Source of the DNA: Plasmopara viticola
Lineage: Eukaryota; Oomycota; Peronosporomycetes; Peronosporales; Peronosporaceae
DNA length: 64,000 nt
Reading direction: 5' to 3'
NCBI GenBank assembly: GCA_001695595.3
Contig: MBPM02000003.1
Location: 1,302,001 to 1,366,000, forward strand
Shown here: piece by piece, positions 59,101 through 64,000 of the stretch
Layout of the letters: the number at the start of each line of letters is the position of its first letter
Numbering within the stretch: the first letter of the stretch is position 1
Program-made: the position numbers and the translations under genes
The notes under the pieces: model-generated
Seen by the model: the letters and a program-made list of their open reading frames with translations, nothing else
Told to the model about the DNA's origin: nothing
Databases searched by the model: none

Positions 59101-61690
59101 TCATTGCTCGCTCTGTTGCAGACGTATAGAAAGAAGTATCACGTGAATGGACATTGCCAACTCACAATAATCAACATTTAAAGCGGAGATGTAAGTGGAC
59201 CATCAAACAAGGAAGAGCAATGGGCGCGTGTTTACCAATGCGATGGCATGGGAGATTTTTCTAACCCTTTCCTTGTCTAAGCGCCTCTATGCTTGCAATT
59301 TGAATAGCCTCGCTACCGATGACATAAGCTGGCTTGGTCATCTCCTAATGCCCATCCTATTAGCAGTCCATGTTGCTACCGATCGCTATAACAAGCCCTA
59401 CTTTTCGTCGAAAGGTCAAAAACTCATAAAGGATTGCAAAGCTGTCCTGTACTCTGGATGCCGTTTGCTCTAGCATTAAGTTCTCGTGATGTAATAAAAA
59501 CAATCAGCATCCTGCACATATTAGGTATATATATACCCATTCAGTGAACGACCGTTTGAAATATAATAGACCGGTCGATTTGGTGCCTTTTTGTGCACAA
59601 GAATTTTTTTTTAAAACTTCTTAACCAAAAAGTTAGCTTTTAGCGCAATAGCTTGGCTTTAACTCCAACCTATCAAATTTTTACCATCTAGGCTTGGAGC
59701 ACATGCTTATCATGTCCATATGCGTCTCTCTTTGTGAATGACAAGTAATACATCCATTCAAACAGCTAAATTGTCTTGCAAATCTTCCTAACTTGCCCAT
59801 TTTGCGTTGTTCCTGTTGTCATATCGTACTTTCGGAGGCATTTGACAGCAATTACTTCCAGCGAAAGCAGCTTTAGCGTGCCGACTTGTGCAAGTGTATC
59901 GTACATTACCGTCAATTGAGAAATTTTGTTGAGACGCCGCATTAAAGTTGATTTTCTTCGAGAGAATGCGAGCGCGGGGCGCCTTAATCTTTTATTTGAC
60001 TGTAGCCTTAAGAAAAAAGAAAGTAGATGGTGCCCTAGAGAAAGCATCGGTCGACCAACTAGCAATAATGAATGGCAAAACATCAAACGGAATAGCTGCG
60101 TTGATTTCAATACTGAAATAATTTATAGACACTTGACCTGCCTGTTCCAGCAGCATTCGAGGACAAGACATATGTTGATAGCACAGGTGTTAATACTTTC
60201 GCTACCTCTATACTCTCAATGATAAATCCGTCCCTACGATATACTTCTTGCTGTAAAAAGAAAATCGGCATTGCGGTAAATTCTCTCGTCAGGAAGCGCC
60301 GGTTGTTTGCTTTATATGTCCAAAAGTATCTCCCGCTTAGATACATATGCTCAACATGAGTATTGATCTTGATAAAAATATCGCGCAATAAATAGCTATA
60401 AAAAAAAATAGAAAAAATTCCATATTAAACTAGCATGTTCTCAACAACTGCAACATGATAATTTCTGCTCACTCAAGAGAATCTCGAAAACATCCCGACA
60501 ATTCCTTTCAAATTTGCAAACCTCGATATGGTGTTGACGGTAGAAAAGTATACCCATGCTGTCGAGCCCGCGTGTCTTCGCCGATCAAAAACCTTTACTC
60601 GAAAAAACTATTTACGATGGCCAAATGCCACAGCCAGACCTTTGGATTTCGGATCTGTTGAAATGAATTCTGTATTTTGATCTTTTTATGCTGCAGCAGC
60701 TGAAGTTCCAGTTGTGGCACGTCTATACACAAGCTCGCATTGATCCTAAAGTAGCAAGCTCTTCCCAACCATGTCTTTTTCTACTACAAAGCGACCTTCC
60801 GGAGCAAATTATTGGACTCGAGGACCGGGGAAATTCTATAGCGATTCTTGATATCTTTCACGTCAATGATGAGTCCCAAGATTGACCGCAAATTAATATC
60901 ACGAGCGAGTAGTAGTTGGGTATGACTATCAGGAACATCGCTTGATTGTAGGTCACAAAAATTGTCGAAGCTGAAAAAAAAACGTAACCTTTCTATAAAT
61001 GACCCACACACTTGCTTATACTTTATTTTTTTCTCTTTTTAATGACCCACAGACATTTCGATGCATTATTTTTTGGTTATTTTCTTGAAAACTTTACTCG
61101 TCGTCTTTTGGTTCGCGTCTTGGATCCTCCGACAAATCATTGCATTGATTGCAGTCCGTCATACGAAGCGATCGGGGTGATAGTGCAGTGCAGTTGGTGG
61201 CAAAAAAGACGCCACCTTGCTACGACCAGCAACTCGGTGTGCTGAAAGAGACACTAAAACGTTCATAAGATTGAAGGTCCCAAAGGACATAGCTGCATTA
61301 GCTTCCAACCGAATTTCGACTCCACCACATAGTTACTGCCTTCTTTTTGACTTATACATAAGAAAGCCTTTGTGGAAGGCCGTTCTTGAGTCACCAATCG
61401 CTTTTTTTTGCTGACGACAGCATAACGAGTTGCGACGGCACGGTCATGTGTCTCATCTCAAGAAAAGAGCAAGAATTAACAGCTCCTACATTGCAACGAT
61501 TGTTTGGTTTTGGTGATCAAGTAGCACTTGTGATATATTCGGAAAAATACTCACAAAAGGCAAGAGATACTATCAGTTTTAGATTTTGCTTGCTGCAGTG
61601 AGTTCTTTAATTTTGATAGCGGCAACCTCCAAAAGCACAAATTTTCTAGATTGTGCTCCTCTTTTGTACACCCGCACAGCTTTTGCATGC
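56111..61690. other. AT-rich desert, no intact gene
   Basis: No gene is supported. The longest frame (57,370-57,777) begins with ATG but is an AT-driven hydrophobic and Arg/Ser-rich sequence with no family features. Other frames (59,195-59,473; minus 60,110-59,766) have no recognised motif. No RNA gene or terminal repeat was seen. Confidence 0.5.
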
Positions 61691-61699
61691 TTTGTACGT

Positions 61700-62175
61700 A
61701 ACTCCACCTCTCACAGATCCATACTCCCTAAAGCGAACAGCTTGACAGACATTAAAGCACTCATATTTGACTCCATGCAGGTCTAATATACAATTTGACA
61801 TACGCAGAAGGGTTCGTTGTGAGCACCGAAGCAATGCACCGGGTCGGAAATTGTAAGCAAGAGTAGATCAAAGCGGTCGTGTTGCAGTGCTCCTGCTCCA
61901 AGACAGGGCCTCCGCCAGCCCCTACCGTGCGTAAGAGCATCAGAGCAAGTTGCACAACAGGCTGTCCCTATAGCTACACAGCTTGTAGGCAACTTGTTCC
62001 GCAAGAAGATGAGTCACAAGAACTCATGTATCAGTATTCAGTGGAAGCACTTAGTCAACCCAAACAACGAACTTGAAGCTCTTCTTGCTGTTCATTTGCG
62101 AGGGCGTTCTTTCACTACAGAGCAGCGTCAAGAGCTTTTTTTCAGCTCGCACACGACGGACTTAAATCCGTCGAA
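61700..62175 (+). pseudogene. MULE/FAR1-like transposase N-terminus, decayed (plus arm)
   Basis: Frame-shifted pieces read, in order, DIKALIFDSMQ, then YAEGFVVST, then a longer open part at 61,879-62,076 with LQCSCSKTG and TTGCPYSY, and finally LRGRSFTTEQRQELF at 62,094-62,140. This is the order of the FAR1-like DNA-binding region that precedes MULE transposase domains (GFA.S, C..GG, TGCP, HNHE, then LT.EQ). The catalytic part is missing. It is followed directly by an inverted copy of its end. Confidence 0.55.
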
Positions 62176-62303
62176 TTGTGGCCGACAGGGCGTCACAGTC
62201 ACCCTTCTAGATAATTATAACATATATTGTATGTCACTACTTCAGATATTTATAAGATCATATGGTCATGACACCCTGTCAGCGCATAACGGCCACAATT
62301 CGA
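62171..62303. repeat. Centre of inverted repeat in MULE remnant
   Basis: TCGAATTGTGGCC (62,171-62,183) and GGCCACAATTCGA (62,291-62,303) are perfect inverted arms. Just inside, GACAGGGCGTCA faces TGACACCCTGTC. The similarity extends outwards into the flanking coding relics, so this is the centre of a larger foldback and not an independent MITE. Confidence 0.75.
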
Positions 62304-62395
62304 ACAAATTCAAGCTCGTCTTGTTGAAGCACAAAAACTTCCTGACGCTGCTCTGCAGTAAGGGAACGTCCTGATGCATTCGGACACACAATCCA
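62300..62395 (-). pseudogene. MULE/FAR1-like fragment (minus arm of inverted duplication)
   Basis: On the minus strand this reads WIVCPNASGRSLTAEQRQEV and then LQQDELEF. It is similar to the plus-strand piece RGRSFTTEQRQELF at 62,094-62,140. It is a diverged inverted duplicate of the same transposase region. Confidence 0.55.
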
Positions 62396-62399
62396 CACC

Positions 62400-64000
62400 T
62401 GTCCATGATGTATTTGTTTCTCTCCTCAAAAAGGTATTTAGAGTTGCGCTTACAGATTATATTTTGTCAAAGGAATAGAGCTAGAATAAGTGTTATTCAT
62501 TTCAGACAATGCTGTTTGGAGATCGAAAATCTTTTGACAAAAGGTAATCGCAATCCAAGTGAGATGACCTAAAAGATCCGTTATAACAGGGTGAGCGCTC
62601 AAACTTCTAAACTGAGCGTCTCGCATTGACTCTTGAAACATGAGTGAGATACGATGAGTTACCACTTTTCGCTGCCAACATGTGATCACGCATCTATTCG
62701 CTTATTAAAAGTAAACAGAATAATGATTAATAAAAATACAACGAAACCAAATTTGAGCCGTGGTGTGATCGATTTTATTCAAGACGGACGTCTTGGCAGC
62801 CAAGGCTAATGGCACTACAATGTAGAATACGTTGTAAAGCAGAGATGATTTTAAGGGCGCAAGGAAACTTCCAGGTGACACAGCCGTCCCGCACCGCAGC
62901 ACTTGCAAGGGACATTACGTCGTCTCCAGCAAATTCACCCGAAAGTCTTACAATATGAAGCCGGAAGCAAATGGGCGCTTTTTTGGTAAGCCGCAGCATC
63001 TTGGCTGCGGGTTTGGCTATGGTTGAGAATTTCGATACCTGCTTTAGATCTCTACTCTAAGCTTCTGGCTTGGCAGTGCGACGGATTCTGCACAAATACT
63101 CATACCCAGGAAGGATTTGCTGCTTAACAGCATGTCCAGGTGACGTTAAGCAGTAAGATCGAATTCGAATGCTTGATGAAAGCCAGCTAGAAGTATATGG
63201 GATAAAGTAGTCTCTGTAAGTCGTCAATTTTGCATCTTCTTTCCACTCATCTATCTATCATGTTGTCCTCTATCATATCTTCCTTTCAAGTATACATAGT
63301 GAATATTGACAGATATGTGTTGACTCAGAGACTTCAGGTGAAAATAGATTGTTTTTGAATGACTTATTCAATGACAACACACTGCAATGAGATATGCTGA
63401 TGATGATGACTTAGTTATGACCCAATTAAATCAGCATTTTTTAAGCGACACTTGAGCGACAAATTGATAATTTGGAGCGCTTCAGAGAGTGACATTATGA
63501 TAATTGTCTCATGCGAAAAAAAATACAATTTGTTGATTAGGCTTCGTCACATAGACTGTGTAACTTAACCAGCAACGAAGAAAAGTGTAACTTTGCTCGC
63601 AGCAAAAAGAAAGATGCGGAAAGAATCCAGTTAATACCGACCCGGAAATGAGTGTCGTAGAGAGAAATACAGCCACCACGACTCCACTTTCGTTAAGGCG
63701 TACAGATCATAATATGTCGCTCTTGAACGCTCCAAGTCAAATATACGGTATCATTTTGTGCTCTTTTTATACCCAAGAAACAACCATCTAAATTTTCTTA
63801 TGTCGAACTCTGTTTTCTTCGCATCTTTAACAAGGACAAAGCCATATCATCTAAGACGTATATTGATTAGCTTCGGCTCCTAGTAACAGGTCAACTCGCA
63901 CGGTGTGGTGTCAAAATGTGCCGTCTTTGACAAGTGTGCTGACTGCTTTGACTTTCCATTCAATAGAAGCGCTATTGTGATGCAGCTTGCTTCGTGCTTT
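62400..64000. other. AT-rich stretch, no gene recognised
   Basis: Open frames are short and without motif. No gene runs off the right edge that I can support. Confidence 0.5.

Noticed and set aside
62171..62303. Stand-alone MITE with 13-bp terminal inverted repeats
   Set aside because: Similarity continues outside the 13-bp arms into MULE-like coding relics on both sides, so it is the centre of a larger inverted duplication.
1..64000. CRISPR array, bacterial operon, or RXLR/CRN effector gene
   Set aside because: No regularly spaced repeats and no prokaryotic gene organisation were seen. No frame combined an ATG, a signal peptide and an RXLR or LFLAK motif.

Overview
The window looks like nuclear DNA of an oomycete, most likely Peronosporales (downy mildew or Phytophthora relatives). 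Four things suggest this: compact protein-coding genes with very small introns (54-82 nt), promoters resembling the oomycete Inr+FPR core element, genes packed 57-385 bp apart, and long AT-rich repeat-filled stretches between them. No gene can be supported at either window edge. The species call is an inference; no sequence search was run.

Layout. Positions 1-19,700 are AT-rich and hold no intact gene, only decayed repeats and hairpins. At 19,791-21,020 (minus) lies an intronless PP2C-type protein phosphatase with an N-terminal MGCQTS acylation signal. It is followed by a more GC-rich block without a recognisable gene (to about 22,340). Positions 22,340-42,150 are again a desert. It carries a degenerate Ty1/copia retrotransposon (25.1-26.8 kb), the second copy of a collinear ~4 kb repeat (12.96-17.0 kb and 27.56-31.3 kb) and a tRNA-derived SINE (38.74-39.05 kb).

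The gene island is 42.16-52.7 kb. In order it holds a nine-exon MEMO1-like gene (+), a DHTKD1-type 2-oxoadipate/2-oxoglutarate dehydrogenase E1 (-), a VIPAS39/SPE-39-like Vps16 C-terminal domain protein (-), a clan CYP86-like cytochrome P450 (+), a three-exon coiled-coil gene (+) and a four-exon 2-oxoglutarate/Fe(II) dioxygenase (-). Exon structures were rebuilt by eye from GT-AG sites and reading-frame continuity. The genes have unrelated roles (redox or metal-linked MEMO, mitochondrial lysine/tryptophan catabolism, endolysosomal trafficking, lipid oxidation, oxygenase), so this is a gene-dense neighbourhood and not a pathway cluster.

Positions 52.7-64.0 kb are desert again. They hold a second, inverted SINE copy (55.17-55.49 kb) with a 19-bp target-site duplication, and an inverted duplication of a MULE/FAR1-like transposase N-terminus (61.7-62.4 kb). 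No unmistakably new multi-gene system was found. The most unusual signals are a 55-nt perfect palindrome at 19,325-19,379, the SINE pair, a frame-neutral 57-nt intron that splits the iron-binding HxD motif of the dioxygenase, and the foldback MULE remnant.
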